Shown in pieces: positions 34,806 to 43,890 of a stretch of DNA of 64,000 nucleotides (the first letter of the stretch is position 1; every line of letters begins with the position of its first letter). Below the pieces are notes generated by a model that ran no database searches, had not been told where the DNA came from, and was given only the letters and a program-made list of their open reading frames with translations. The stretch is from Clostridia bacterium (GTDB lineage Bacteria; Bacillota; Clostridia; Christensenellales; Aristaeellaceae): contig JAFPWH010000020.1 in the NCBI GenBank assembly GCA_017395065.1, positions 1-64,000 of the forward strand, given 5' to 3'. The translations under genes were made by a program, and so were the position numbers.

Positions 34806-36637
34806 CGGTCTATTCCGCGCGCCCGCGCCTCTTGAAGCACCCGCTCGCAAACGCTCCCGGCGTCCAGAGCACAGTACTTCAGCTGTTCGTCTATGCTGCC
34901 TGCGGGGATGAACCTGTCCGGTACGCCCAGACACAGAGCGCCCCCGACCGCCCCGCTCACGCTCTCGCCGAGGCCGCCGCAGGCGGCGCTGTCCTCGAGC
35001 ACGGCAAGCAGTCCGTATTCTTCAGAGGCTTCCCGAAGGATGCGCCCGTTTTCGCCGCCAATCGTATCGTTCAGGGTCCTCGCGTTCAGAACGGAGACGG
35101 CAAGGCCCTTTTCCTTCAGCATTTCCGCGGCCTTCAGCGCGACGGAGACCATGCGCCCGTAGCTTATGACACAGACCTTTCCGCCTTTTATCACGTATTT
35201 CCAGCGCGTAACGTCTCCTTCGCCCGCTTCGCCCTCCGGCAGGGTCTTGGGATATTTGATCGCAAAGGGCGCGTTTCTTTCGAGCGCCGCCTCCAGCATC
35301 GCCCTGAGCTCCCCCGTATTCGAGGGCGCGCAGACGGTGAGATTCGGCAGCGATTTCAAAAGCGCCGTGTCGAACACGCCCTGATGCGTCTCCCCGTCCG
35401 CGCCGTTTAGGCCGCTGCGGTCGATCAAAAGCGTTACGGGCGCCCTGTTCAGGCACACGTCCATGCCGATCTGGTCGTAGGCGCGCTGCATGAACGTGGA
35501 GTAAAGCGCCACGAAGGGTCTTAATCCGCTCAGCGCAAGCCCCGCCGCCATCGCAGCGGCGTGCTCCTCGGCGATGCCGACGTCGAAGCAGCGCTCGGGG
35601 AAGCGCTTTGAAAATTCCTCCAGCCCCGTGCCCGAAAGCATGGCCGCAGAGACGCCCGCCACGCGTTCGTCCGTTTCGGCCTTTTCGATAAGCCACTTGC
35701 CGACGACCGACGCACAGCTTACGCCGGAGGCGATTTCGCCCGCGGGGCTCACGCCGTGGTATTTGCTCGGGTTTTCCTCGGCGGGCGCGTAGCCCTTTCC
35801 CTTGCGCGTCACCACGTGCACCACCACGGGGCGGTCGTAGGTCAGCGCGGTCCTGAAGACCTTTTCCATTTCGGAAATGTCGTGCCCGTCGATCGGGCCA
35901 AGATATTCTATGTCCAGCGAATCGAAAAACATATCGCTGACGAGAAGCGCCTTCAGGGAATCCTTGACCCTGGAAAAAAAGCGCTCCATTCGGTTTCCGC
36001 CCTTGGGCAGGCGGTTGATCGCCTTTCGCAAAAACTGCTTAAAGCCCCTGTAGGCGCCGCTTTGGCGCATGTGCGTCAGGTGCCGGCTCATCGAGCCCAC
36101 GTTTTTGGAGATGCTCATTTCGTTGTCGTTGAGCACGATGAGCATGCGGGTTTTGCTTTGGCCGGCGTCGTTTAGCGCCTCGTAGCACATGCCGCCCGTG
36201 AGCGCGCCGTCGCCCAGCACCGCGGCCACATTGTAGTTTTCTTTTTTTATGTCGCGGGCCTTGGCAAATCCCAGCGCCAGCGATATGCTGTCCGAGGCGT
36301 GGCCCGAGGCTACGGTGTCGTAGACGCTCTCCGAGGGGCGGGTAAAGCCGCTCAGCCCCTGAAAGCGCCTGAGCGTGTCGAACCGCTCGCAGCGGCCGGT
36401 CAGGAGCTTGTGGGCGTAGCACTGATGCCCCACGTCGAACAAAAGCTTGTCTTCGGGTGCGCTGAGCACGCTGTGCAGCGCGATCGTCAGTTCGACCGCG
36501 CCCAGATTCGAGCTCAGATGACCGCCGTTTTTGAGCGTCGTCTGAATGATCCTGTCCCGGATCTCCCGGGCCAGCGCCTGCTTTTGGTCAAGCGTCAGAT
36601 TTTTTAGCTGCCCGGGATTCTGTATCGTTTCAAGCAT
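34802..36637 (-). CDS. dxs: 1-deoxy-D-xylulose-5-phosphate synthase
   Basis: First enzyme of the MEP isoprenoid route, TPP-dependent, from pyruvate and glyceraldehyde 3-phosphate. 611 aa. Motifs: GGHLSSNLGAVELTIALH; TPP-binding GDGALTGGMCYEALNDAG; transketolase segment DVGIAEEHAAAMAAG; DRSGLNGADGETHQGVFD (in parts). It follows ispA by 3 bp and couples to tlyA. The local order ispA-dxs-tlyA-argR-recN is the classic Firmicutes arrangement. Confidence 0.97.
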   Translation of the reverse strand: MLETIQNPGQLKNLTLDQKQALAREIRDRIIQTTLKNGGHLSSNLGAVELTIALHSVLSAPEDKLLFDVGHQCYAHKLLTGRCERFDTLRRFQGLSGFTRPSESVYDTVASGHASDSISLALGFAKARDIKKENYNVAAVLGDGALTGGMCYEALNDAGQSKTRMLIVLNDNEMSISKNVGSMSRHLTHMRQSGAYRGFKQFLRKAINRLPKGGNRMERFFSRVKDSLKALLVSDMFFDSLDIEYLGPIDGHDISEMEKVFRTALTYDRPVVVHVVTRKGKGYAPAEENPSKYHGVSPAGEIASGVSCASVVGKWLIEKAETDERVAGVSAAMLSGTGLEEFSKRFPERCFDVGIAEEHAAAMAAGLALSGLRPFVALYSTFMQRAYDQIGMDVCLNRAPVTLLIDRSGLNGADGETHQGVFDTALLKSLPNLTVCAPSNTGELRAMLEAALERNAPFAIKYPKTLPEGEAGEGDVTRWKYVIKGGKVCVISYGRMVSVALKAAEMLKEKGLAVSVLNARTLNDTIGGENGRILREASEEYGLLAVLEDSAACGGLGESVSGAVGGALCLGVPDRFIPAGSIDEQLKYCALDAGSVCERVLQEARARGIDR

Positions 36638-36640
36638 GGC

Positions 36641-37543
36641 TTAATGGTTCCGCTTGTACATTTCTTCGGTGAGATTTCTGAAATAATCCGCTCCTGCGCC
36701 GAACGCGCTGAGGCACGAGAGCGCTTCGTTTCTGAGGTCGCGGCTGAGCGCCATTGCGCCTTCCAGCCCGTAAACGGCCACCGCCGTGAGCTTGCCTTCC
36801 TCTTCGTCCTTGCCCTTGGATTTGCCGAAACCCGCCTCGTCGGCGGTCACGTCCAGTACGTCGTCGGTCACCTGGAACAGGCGGCCGAAGGCGTCCGCAA
36901 AGCGGCTGAGTGCGCTGATCTGCTTTTCGTCCGCGCCCACGATGCAAGCGCCCGCGACCACCGCGCCTTTGAACATCGCGGCCGTCTTTCCCAGGTGGAT
37001 ATAGGTCAGAAGCGCTTCGCCCGTCTCCCGGCCGTTTTCCGCCCAGAGGTCGGCGCACTGCCCCGCGATCATGCCGGTCACGCCCGCGCCGCGCGCGACG
37101 GCGTAAAGCGCCTTCGTGCAGGTTTCCTGTCTGTCCGGGTGCGAAAGCATATGCTTAAGCATGACCTCGTAGGCGTAATTGAGCAGACCGTCGCCGGCCA
37201 ATATCGCCTGTCCCACGCCGAAAACCACGTGGTTGGTCGCCCGTCCCCGGCGCAGCGTGTCGTTGTCCATGCCGGGCAGATCGTCGTGGATCAGCGAATA
37301 GGTGTGGATCATCTCCATCGCGCAGGCGAAGTCGAGCGCCTCTTCGATGTCGCCGCCCAGCATTTCGCAGGCGGCCAGAAGCATGCACGGGCGCAGGCGC
37401 TTGCCGCCGGCCTGCACGCTGTAGCGCATGGCGTCGCAAAGGAGCTTGGGCATGTCGCCCGGACCGAAGGCCGCCTCTCTTTCGGCGAGCAGTTCGCTTA
37501 AGCGCGCTTCGACCAGGCGCTTGTATTCGTCATGCGTCCGCAT
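36641..37543 (-). CDS. ispA: Farnesyl diphosphate synthase (polyprenyl synthetase)
   Basis: 300 aa. Two aspartate-rich motifs: first IHDDLPGMDNDTLRRGR (D-D-x2-D), second FQVTDDVLDVTAD (D-D-x2-D). Bulky residues before the first motif (MEMIHTYSL) fit a C15 product. Supplies farnesyl-PP for undecaprenyl-PP and quinones. Overlaps xseB by 14 bp. Confidence 0.95.
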   Translation of the reverse strand: MRTHDEYKRLVEARLSELLAEREAAFGPGDMPKLLCDAMRYSVQAGGKRLRPCMLLAACEMLGGDIEEALDFACAMEMIHTYSLIHDDLPGMDNDTLRRGRATNHVVFGVGQAILAGDGLLNYAYEVMLKHMLSHPDRQETCTKALYAVARGAGVTGMIAGQCADLWAENGRETGEALLTYIHLGKTAAMFKGAVVAGACIVGADEKQISALSRFADAFGRLFQVTDDVLDVTADEAGFGKSKGKDEEEGKLTAVAVYGLEGAMALSRDLRNEALSCLSAFGAGADYFRNLTEEMYKRNH

Positions 37544-37757
37544 CTTCGTCCTCCCCGCTTTTTTCGCCGCAGGCCTTCGTGAGTTCTATGATCTTCGCGT
37601 CGCCCTCGTCCAGTATTTTTTTGAGCTCCGCGTAGAGCTTTACGCCCTTTTCGTACTGCTTAAAGGACTCGTCGAGCGTGGTTTCCCCGCTCTCCAGGCC
37701 GGAAACGATCTGTTCCAGCTCCTCGAGGCCCTGTTCAAATGTGAGCTTCTTCGCCAT
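37530..37757 (-). CDS. xseB: Exodeoxyribonuclease VII small subunit
   Basis: 75 aa. The body LTFEQGLEELEQIVSGLESG ... SFKQYEKGVKLYAELKKIL is diagnostic. Several copies bind each XseA subunit. It overlaps xseA by 23 bp and ispA by 14 bp, indicating coupled translation. Confidence 0.95.
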   Translation of the reverse strand: MAKKLTFEQGLEELEQIVSGLESGETTLDESFKQYEKGVKLYAELKKILDEGDAKIIELTKACGEKSGEDEDADA

Positions 37758-38967
37758 GCGCGTACCTCCCGATCTTCCCGACGGCGGCGGTGAACTCGCC
37801 GTCCATGAGCTCCACGTTCAGCGTGTCGCCCGCGTTTATTGCGTCGATTGTGCCGATCACGCCGCCCGGCCCGCGCACGACCGCGTAGCCGCGCTTTTTG
37901 ATGTTCGAGGGGTTGAGCGTGTCCAGCAGGCACCTGAGCGCCTCCGTCTTCTGCGCGCAGGCGCTCATTTTCGCATTCTGCGCGCTTACGAGTTTTTCCT
38001 TGAGTGCCTCCAGACGCATAAGCCTGTCGCCGATCAGCGTTTCCCGCGGCTTTGTAAAGGCGCGGCTCCTCAGCAGCGCGCCAAGGCGCTGCCGGCGGTG
38101 CTTTTGGCCGCTCGTCATCGAAAAGCCGAGGCGCCTGTTCAGGTTTTCCAGCGCATTTGTCAGCTCCTTCACGTCCGCCACGGCGAGCTCCGCGGCGTTC
38201 GAGGGCGTGCTGGCCCTTACGTCCGCCGCAAAATCGCAGATCGAATAATCGGTCTCGTGTCCTACGCAGGAGATGACCGGCGTTTTGCAGCGGTACACCG
38301 CCCGCGCCACCGGCTCCTCGTTGAAGGCCCACAGGTCCTCCATCGAGCCGCCGCCGCGGCCGACCAGGATCACCTCTGCCCGCCCGTCCTTGTCCAGCGC
38401 GTCCACGGCGGAGGCGATCTCGAATTCCGCGCCCTTGCCCTGCACGGCGCAGGGCGCGACGATGATGTCTATGCGCGGGTTCCTCGCCCGCGCGACCTTT
38501 ATGATGTCGCGGATCGCCGCGCCGCTCAAGGACGTGGCGACGCCGATCGTCTTTACCTTGAGCGGCAGGGGCTTTTTGAGCGCCGCGTCGAACAGCCCCT
38601 CCGCCATCAAGCGGTTTTTGAGCTCCTCGAAGCGCCGAAACAGGTCGCCCTGCCCCTCTTCGGTCATCGAATCGGCGATCAGTTGGTATTTGCCGGCCGG
38701 CACGTACAGCGTGACCTGCCCGTGCACCGTTACCTTTTTGCCGACCCGCGGCACGAAGCGCAAGAGCGAAACGTTGCTTCGCCACATCGTGCAGGAGAGC
38801 ACGGCCTTTTCGTCCTTGATCGTAAAATAAGCGTGCCCGCTGCCCATTTGCTGGCGGTAATCGCTTATCTCGCCGCGCACGGAGATGCGCTTGAGAAAGG
38901 GGTCGCCGTGCAGGCGGTCTCTGACGTACTCGTTGAGCTCGCTCACGCTCACCGTGAGCTCAGGCAT
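37735..38967 (-). CDS. xseA: Exodeoxyribonuclease VII large subunit
   Basis: 410 aa from ATG 38967, with GGAGG 6 nt upstream. N-terminal OB-fold (LTVSVSELNEYVRDRLHGDP; VRGEISDYRQQMGSGHAYFT, in parts), catalytic core with GVATSLSGAAIRDI, the GRGGGSMEDLWAFNE loop, and HETDYSICDFAADVRASTPS (in parts), then a coiled coil and C-terminal strand. It overlaps the folD stop by 8 nt as ATGCCTGA. Confidence 0.96.
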   Translation of the reverse strand: MPELTVSVSELNEYVRDRLHGDPFLKRISVRGEISDYRQQMGSGHAYFTIKDEKAVLSCTMWRSNVSLLRFVPRVGKKVTVHGQVTLYVPAGKYQLIADSMTEEGQGDLFRRFEELKNRLMAEGLFDAALKKPLPLKVKTIGVATSLSGAAIRDIIKVARARNPRIDIIVAPCAVQGKGAEFEIASAVDALDKDGRAEVILVGRGGGSMEDLWAFNEEPVARAVYRCKTPVISCVGHETDYSICDFAADVRASTPSNAAELAVADVKELTNALENLNRRLGFSMTSGQKHRRQRLGALLRSRAFTKPRETLIGDRLMRLEALKEKLVSAQNAKMSACAQKTEALRCLLDTLNPSNIKKRGYAVVRGPGGVIGTIDAINAGDTLNVELMDGEFTAAVGKIGRYAHGEEAHI

Positions 38968-39811
38968 TTTGCGCCTCCGCTGCAAGCATCGTGTTTTTGA
39001 GCAGCATCGCGATGGTCATCGGCCCGACGCCGCCGGGCACGGGGGTTATCATCGAAGCGCGCTTCGAGGCGCTTTCAAAGTCTATGTCGCCCGTGATGCT
39101 GCCGTCTTCGAGGCGGTTTATGCCTACATCCAGCAAAACGGCGCCGTCTTTGAGCATATCGCCGGTCACGAGCCCGGGTTTCCCCGCGGCGGCGACGACG
39201 ATGTCCGCGCGGCGCAGCACGTCGCCCAGGTCCTTCGTCTTCGAATGGCACACGGTGACAGTGGCGTTGAGCCTCAAAAGCATCAGCGCCACGGGCTTGC
39301 CCACTAAATTCGAGCGCCCGACGACCGCGGCGTTTTTGCCCGCGATCTCGACGTTCATGCGCTTTAGCAGCTCGATGCAGCCCTTGGGCGTGCAGGGCTC
39401 GAGCAGCGCTTCGCCCTCGAGCAGCTTTCCCGCGTTCATCGGGTGAAAGCCGTCCACGTCCTTTTCGGGATTGATCGCGTCCAGCACCTTTTTTTCGTCG
39501 ATGTGGGCGGGCAGGGGCAATTGCACCAGTATGCCGTTTACGAGTTTGTCCGCGTTGAGCTTTCCGATCAGCCCAAGCAGCTCTTCGGTCTTCGTCTCCG
39601 CGCCCAGGCGCAGCGTCTCCGCGTCGATGCCGGCCTTTTCACAGGCCTTTTGCTTGTTGTTTACGTAGATGCAGCTTGCGGGGTCGTCGCCGACCAGGAT
39701 GACCTTGAGGCAGGGCTTCACGCCGTATTTTTCGGTGAAGGCGGCCGCCTCCTTTGCGATCTCGCGCCGGATGTCCTTTGCGATGGCTTTTCCGTCAATC
39801 AATGTCGCCAT
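38960..39811 (-). CDS. folD: Methylenetetrahydrofolate dehydrogenase / methenyl-THF cyclohydrolase
   Basis: Bifunctional one-carbon enzyme. 283 aa, normal length. YVNNKQKACEKAGI carries the catalytic Lys; VQLPLPAHIDEKKVLDAI and PEKDVDGFHPMNAG; NADP site VVGRSNLVGKPVALML; GGVGPMTIAMLLKNT at the end. ATG lies inside the last codons of the M22 gene (17-bp overlap). Confidence 0.97.
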   Translation of the reverse strand: MATLIDGKAIAKDIRREIAKEAAAFTEKYGVKPCLKVILVGDDPASCIYVNNKQKACEKAGIDAETLRLGAETKTEELLGLIGKLNADKLVNGILVQLPLPAHIDEKKVLDAINPEKDVDGFHPMNAGKLLEGEALLEPCTPKGCIELLKRMNVEIAGKNAAVVGRSNLVGKPVALMLLRLNATVTVCHSKTKDLGDVLRRADIVVAAAGKPGLVTGDMLKDGAVLLDVGINRLEDGSITGDIDFESASKRASMITPVPGGVGPMTIAMLLKNTMLAAEAQNA

Positions 39812-40754
39812 GGGGTACTCCTCTCCGTTTTTCGTCGCCGATCAGCGCGACCCCGCAGGCGTTGTCGCCGGAGAGCTCGGGGCGCGCCCAGTACGGTTTT
39901 ACGTCGTATCTTCTGGCCTTCAGCCTTTCGGAAAGCAGGCGCTTGAGCAGCGCGCTCGAGGCGACGCCGCCGGCCAAAAGCACGTTAGAAAGCCCGGTTT
40001 TCTTCTGCGCGGTCAGGATCAGGTGAAGCACGCAGCGCGCAAGAAAATCGTACAGCTCCATCGCGACGTCCTCTTTCGCCATGCCGGCTTCGTAAAAGCT
40101 TCTGAGCTTGTTTTCCGCGCCGGAAAACGAGCAGCCGTCATCAAACCGGCTCATGGGGACGCGGCTTTCGCTTTTTCCGCCGAGCGCCAGCTTTTCCATT
40201 TCCGGCCCGCAGGGAAACGTCATGCCCAGCATGACGCCCGTACGGTCGACCAGCTGCCCGGCGTTTAGGTCGCTGCTGCCGCCAAGGTCCGTAACGCGCA
40301 GGCCGTCCTTTACCAGAAGGCTCTGCGTGGTGCCGCCGGACAGGTGCAGCGCAAGGAAATCGCCCGAAGGCAGGCCGCTGTCCACCATCGCCGCGCGGAT
40401 GTGCCCCTGCTGGTGCGTCGTGCAAAACAGCGGCACCCGAAGGCCCGAAGCGAGGGCTTCGGCAAAGGAGAGCCCGGCCTGAAACACCGGCATGTACGAA
40501 TTTTCCGCGTCCACGGGCTTTTGGGACGCGCACACGGCCGCGACGTTCGCGTCGGGGTTTTGCGCAAACAGTTCGCCGAGCAGTTCCGGCAGCGCCTTTA
40601 CGTGCTGAAACACGGCCTCGGACTGGCGAAGGCCCCTTTGCCCCTTTTCGACGCGCAGCAGCCGCCGGTTCGAATATACAATTCGCCCGTCGCTTGCGAA
40701 AGCCACGGACGTAGTGTAACAGCTTGTGTCTATGCCAAGCGTGACCTCAGGCAT
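39795..40754 (-). CDS. TsaD/Kae1-family paralogue (peptidase M22-like)
   Basis: 319 aa. ASKHA-fold motifs: [13 protein letters not shown], the metal motif [11 protein letters not shown] (H-x3-H), [29 protein letters not shown] and [12 protein letters not shown]. It is shorter than canonical TsaD (about 335-340 aa), and these variants of the motifs suggest the uncharacterised M22-like paralogue found in Clostridia rather than the t6A synthase itself. No tsaB/tsaE nearby. The ATG overlaps the nusB stop as ATGCCTGA, the same 8-nt junction seen between folD and xseA. Confidence 0.82.
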   Translation of the reverse strand: MPEVTLGIDTSCYTTSVAFASDGRIVYSNRRLLRVEKGQRGLRQSEAVFQHVKALPELLGELFAQNPDANVAAVCASQKPVDAENSYMPVFQAGLSFAEALASGLRVPLFCTTHQQGHIRAAMVDSGLPSGDFLALHLSGGTTQSLLVKDGLRVTDLGGSSDLNAGQLVDRTGVMLGMTFPCGPEMEKLALGGKSESRVPMSRFDDGCSFSGAENKLRSFYEAGMAKEDVAMELYDFLARCVLHLILTAQKKTGLSNVLLAGGVASSALLKRLLSERLKARRYDVKPYWARPELSGDNACGVALIGDEKRRGVPHGDID

Positions 40755-41151
40755 CGGCCTTGCCCCTCGAGATCCCGCCGAGCACGCCGTTTACGAACGT
40801 GCCCGCCTTGTCGCCCGAATAGGTCTTGGCCAGCTCCACGGCCTCGTTGATGGCGATGCTGTCGCCGAGGGACGTGTACAAAAGCTCGTACGCGCCCACG
40901 AGCAGTATCGCGTGATCCACCCTGGACAGCCTCTCCATGCGCCAGCTCGGGTCGAGATGTTTTTCGATCTCTTCGTCCAGCCGGGTCATGTTTTCGGTGA
41001 CGCCGTTAAAGAGCAAAAGCATGTAGTCGGCCTCGGGCTCGTCCGCCGATACCTCGAGCATGCCGCTGAGCGTGTCGGGGCCGCCGTCGCCGCCCATTTC
41101 CCACTCGTAGACCAATTTCATGGCGCAGGCGCGCGCCTTTCTTCTGTCCAT
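40747..41151 (-). CDS. nusB: Transcription antitermination factor NusB
   Basis: 134 aa, all helical. [19 protein letters not shown] at the N-terminus, then [44 protein letters not shown] (in parts), the family signature. It binds boxA RNA with NusE in rRNA antitermination. It starts 1 bp after the Asp23 stop. Confidence 0.96.
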   Translation of the reverse strand: MDRRKARACAMKLVYEWEMGGDGGPDTLSGMLEVSADEPEADYMLLLFNGVTENMTRLDEEIEKHLDPSWRMERLSRVDHAILLVGAYELLYTSLGDSIAINEAVELAKTYSGDKAGTFVNGVLGGISRGKADA

Positions 41152-41152
41152 A

Positions 41153-41641
41153 TCAGCCCTCTTGCTCCTTGCCCGTCTGCCCCTCGGCGATCGCTTTGGC
41201 TTCGGCCTGCGTAAGGTAGCTGTGGTAGTCCGTCTCGGGGACGGCCGCGTTTTCCTTGTCGAAATTCAGCCCCGTCACGTGCACGTCCACGCTCTTTACG
41301 CTCATGCCCGTCATCGTCTCGATGGTCTTTTTCACGTTTTCCTGGATCGCGCGGCAGACCTCGGGCACCGAGTAGCCGTACTCGATGACGGAGGTGATGC
41401 TGACGGACACCAGATTGTCCTTCACGTCCACGCGGATGCCCTTGGTCAGGTTTTTGATGTTGAGGGTGTTCTTTTTTCCGCTTTTGTCGTTTCTCAGGCC
41501 CCCGTATTTGATGATGTTGGCGATGCCCTCGATCTCCGTGAGCGAAAGCCCCGCGATGGTCGCGATGACGTCCGAGGCAAAATAGACCGAGCCGCTCGCC
41601 GGAGAATTTATCTTCAGATCCACAAAGGAATTTTCAGCCAT
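41153..41641 (-). CDS. Asp23/Gls24 family envelope stress response protein
   Basis: 162 aa. The Asp23 domain is evident: [27 protein letters not shown] (in parts), ... [45 protein letters not shown] (in parts). Members (YqhY in B. subtilis) sit upstream of nusB and affect fatty-acid synthesis and envelope homeostasis. First gene of the supercluster, with a promoter 40 bp upstream. Confidence 0.93.
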   Translation of the reverse strand: MAENSFVDLKINSPASGSVYFASDVIATIAGLSLTEIEGIANIIKYGGLRNDKSGKKNTLNIKNLTKGIRVDVKDNLVSVSITSVIEYGYSVPEVCRAIQENVKKTIETMTGMSVKSVDVHVTGLNFDKENAAVPETDYHSYLTQAEAKAIAEGQTGKEQEG

Positions 41642-41680
41642 TTCGATGACCTCCCTATGAATGCAAACTTATACACAGTT

Positions 41681-41709
41681 ATTATAGCAGGTTTTGTTCA
41701 AAAACGCAA
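41681..41709 (-). promoter_or_regulatory. Sigma-A promoter of the Asp23-nusB-...-tlyA supercluster
   Basis: TTGCGT (41709-41704), 17-bp spacer, TATAAT (41686-41681). All nine genes down to tlyA have gaps of a few bp or overlaps, so this promoter can drive them; argR-recN-trmB has its own. Confidence 0.78.
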
Positions 41710-41861
41710 ATGCTTGCGCAATACTTAATCAAAATAATCTCCGAAATGACATTCCAAAGCCGAAAATCTATCGAAGCGCGCCTCCACGCCGGAAAATCCG
41801 GTATTTCGTGTTACGATATTTACACTGCGCCGGGGCGCAGCGCACCCCGAAAGCACGCAAA

Positions 41862-41887
41862 CGGCGGCAGCCGTCCGGCTGCCGCCG
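41862..41887 (-). terminator. Terminator of the nfeD-floA operon
   Basis: Perfect 11-bp GC stem CGGCGGCAGCC / GGCTGCCGCCG with 4-nt loop, 12 bp after the stop of the 41899 gene. A T-rich tail (TTTGCGTGCTTT) follows on the minus strand. Confidence 0.75.
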
Positions 41888-41898
41888 CATGAAGTATT

Positions 41899-42300
41899 CT
41901 ATTGTCTCTGCCAGTTGTTGTTTTTCCGGCGCGAAAGCACTTCCCCGATCACGAAGCCTTTGATCAGATCGTCCATTCTCGGGTCGTGCTCCGGGGCAGA
42001 CCGCCGCAATTCTTCGGGCGCGATCGCGTCCATGTCGTCGTGGCAGGGGTCCTCGCCCTCGTGAAACTCCGCCCTGGAGTCCCAGCTGCCAGCGTCCGCT
42101 TCATAGGGCCGCGCAAACGGGGCCGAAGGGCGCGGTTCGAAGGTGGGCGCCGAGGGTTCCGCCGGAGTTTGGCTTTGCTGCGGACGCGCGGCCTTCCTTT
42201 GCGCCTCTGCCTTCCGCTTCAGATTTCCGGTGATTCCGGCAAACGCGGCCGCCGCCACAAAGACGAGCAGGATAGGCAGTACGGTGCTGAATTCCTCCAT
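41899..42300 (-). CDS. Small membrane-anchored protein downstream of floA
   Basis: 133 aa. One N-terminal transmembrane helix (STVLPILLVFVAAAAFAGI), a basic Gln/Pro-rich linker and a soluble C-terminus ending EHDPRMDDLIKGFVIGEVLSRRKNNN (in parts). No family recognised. ATG 42300 is preferred because AAAGGAG lies 10 nt upstream; a GTG 9 bp earlier sits too close to that RBS. Last gene of nfeD-floA, so it may belong to the flotillin membrane microdomain, by context only. Confidence 0.68.
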   Translation of the reverse strand: MEEFSTVLPILLVFVAAAAFAGITGNLKRKAEAQRKAARPQQSQTPAEPSAPTFEPRPSAPFARPYEADAGSWDSRAEFHEGEDPCHDDMDAIAPEELRRSAPEHDPRMDDLIKGFVIGEVLSRRKNNNWQRQ

Positions 42301-42315
42301 AGCCCGCACGCTCCT

Positions 42316-43314
42316 TTATTTGCCCGTGGGCGCGGGTTTGGACAGATCGGAGGCCGGCGTCGACGCCTTGGCTATGCCCTCGCGCATCTGCGTGTCGGCG
42401 ATGGTGTTTTTCATGTTGTAGTAATCCATCACGCCCAGCTTTCCGCTGCGCAGCGCGTCTGCCATGGCTTCGGGCACCTTGGCCTCGGCCTCGACGACCT
42501 TGGCGCGCATTTCCTGCGTGGCGGCCTTCATTTCCTGCTCGCGCGCAACGGCCATCGCGCGCCTCTCCTCCGCCTTGGCCTGCGCGATGCGGCGGTCGGC
42601 CTCGGCCTGATCCATCTGCAGCTGCGCGCCCACGTTCCTGCCGACGTCGACGTCCGCGATGTCGATGGACAGAATCTCGTAGGCCGTGCCCTTGTCAAGG
42701 CCCTTGTCCAGCACGGTCTGGCTGATCAGATCCGGGTTTTCCAAAACGGCCTTGTGGGTCACCGAGGAACCGATCGTGGTGACGATGCCTTCGCCTACGC
42801 GGGCGATGATCGTCTCCTCGCCGGCGCCGCCGACCAGGCGCTCGATGTTCGTGCGCACGGTCACGCGGGCCTTTGCGCGAAGCTCGATGCCGTCCTTTGC
42901 GATGGCGGCGACCGGCGGGGTCTCGATGACCTTGGGCAGTACGCTCATCTGCACCGCCTGCAGTACGTCGCGGCCCGCAAGGTCGATCGCGCACGCGGTG
43001 GTGAAGGACAGGTCGATGCTGGCCTGCTTGGCCGAAATCAATGCGTTGATCACGCGCTCCACGTTGCCGCCCGCCAGGTAGTGGGTTTCCAGCATGTCGG
43101 TCGTGATGTCGAGGCCCGCTTTACAGGCCTTGATGTAGGCGTTTACGATCTTCTGGGGCGAAATGCGGCGAAAGCGCATGCCGACCAGCGAGCTGATTTT
43201 TACCGAAGCGCCGGACGCGCGGGCCGTGACCCACAGTCCCAGCGGCACATAGCGGAAAAACAGTATGATAATGATGACCAGAGCGATGACCAAAGCGAGA
43301 ATTACACCGGGCAT
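42316..43314 (-). CDS. floA: Flotillin-like protein FloA
   Basis: 332 aa. N-terminal membrane hairpin ([21 protein letters not shown], in parts), then the FloA/YqfA family sequence [39 protein letters not shown]-like SPFH region, and C-terminal Glu/Ala-rich coiled coil ([27 protein letters not shown], in parts). Scaffold of functional membrane microdomains. It follows nfeD by 2 bp. Confidence 0.95.
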   Translation of the reverse strand: MPGVILALVIALVIIIILFFRYVPLGLWVTARASGASVKISSLVGMRFRRISPQKIVNAYIKACKAGLDITTDMLETHYLAGGNVERVINALISAKQASIDLSFTTACAIDLAGRDVLQAVQMSVLPKVIETPPVAAIAKDGIELRAKARVTVRTNIERLVGGAGEETIIARVGEGIVTTIGSSVTHKAVLENPDLISQTVLDKGLDKGTAYEILSIDIADVDVGRNVGAQLQMDQAEADRRIAQAKAEERRAMAVAREQEMKAATQEMRAKVVEAEAKVPEAMADALRSGKLGVMDYYNMKNTIADTQMREGIAKASTPASDLSKPAPTGK

Positions 43315-43316
43315 AA

Positions 43317-43808
43317 TCAGTTATCCACCTTTCTTACGACAATTTTTTTGCCTTCCGTCCGGATGACCCTGATCCGGGCGCCTTTGACGACGAAGCCGTC
43401 ATCGGAAAGTACGTTGTACCGGGTACCGTCTATTTCGGCTTCGCCGACGGGACTGAGCGGGGTAAGCGCCGTGCCGGTACGGTCCAGGAGCGATTTTTCC
43501 GCGTCCAGGGACTGCGCCTCAACCGTGCCGCTCAGTATGACGCCGGACTTCGAAAGCTTTCCCTTCGCCGCGCTTTTTACGGAGATCAGCACCGCGCCCG
43601 CGGAAAACAAGAGCGTCGCAAACAGGGAAATGAGCCCCGCCGCGCTGCCGTGCGCACGCCACATCAGCGCCGTGCCCACGGCCATGAAAGCCGCGCCGGC
43701 GATGCCGGGCAGATCCATGCCGGGCGTGAGCGCTTCAAAAGCCAGCATGATCGCGCCGAGCGCAAGACATACGATGATCACGGCGTCGCCGCTGAAAAGT
43801 TCACTCAT
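43317..43808 (-). CDS. NfeD-family membrane protein (short form)
   Basis: 163 aa. About three transmembrane helices ([52 protein letters not shown]), then the NfeD OB-fold ([29 protein letters not shown] ... [16 protein letters not shown], in parts). The N-terminal ClpP-like protease domain of long NfeD proteins is missing. Start ATG 43808 or 43814; the 43808 ATG has the better RBS spacing (AAGGAG, 10 nt). Partner of FloA in many Firmicutes. Confidence 0.9.
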   Translation of the reverse strand: MSELFSGDAVIIVCLALGAIMLAFEALTPGMDLPGIAGAAFMAVGTALMWRAHGSAAGLISLFATLLFSAGAVLISVKSAAKGKLSKSGVILSGTVEAQSLDAEKSLLDRTGTALTPLSPVGEAEIDGTRYNVLSDDGFVVKGARIRVIRTEGKKIVVRKVDN

Positions 43809-43832
43809 ACTCATCACACTCCTTCCGGGGAT

Positions 43833-43861
43833 ATTATACAGCAAATTTCCTGAATAATCAA
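43833..43861 (-). promoter_or_regulatory. Sigma-A promoter of nfeD-floA
   Basis: TTGATT (43861-43856), 17-bp spacer, TATAAT (43838-43833), 25 bp ahead of the start. It resembles SigW-independent expression; no SigW-type TGAAAC/CGTA was seen. Confidence 0.82.
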
Positions 43862-43890
43862 CTGCTTTCCGCGCCGGACGAAAGAGGGTG

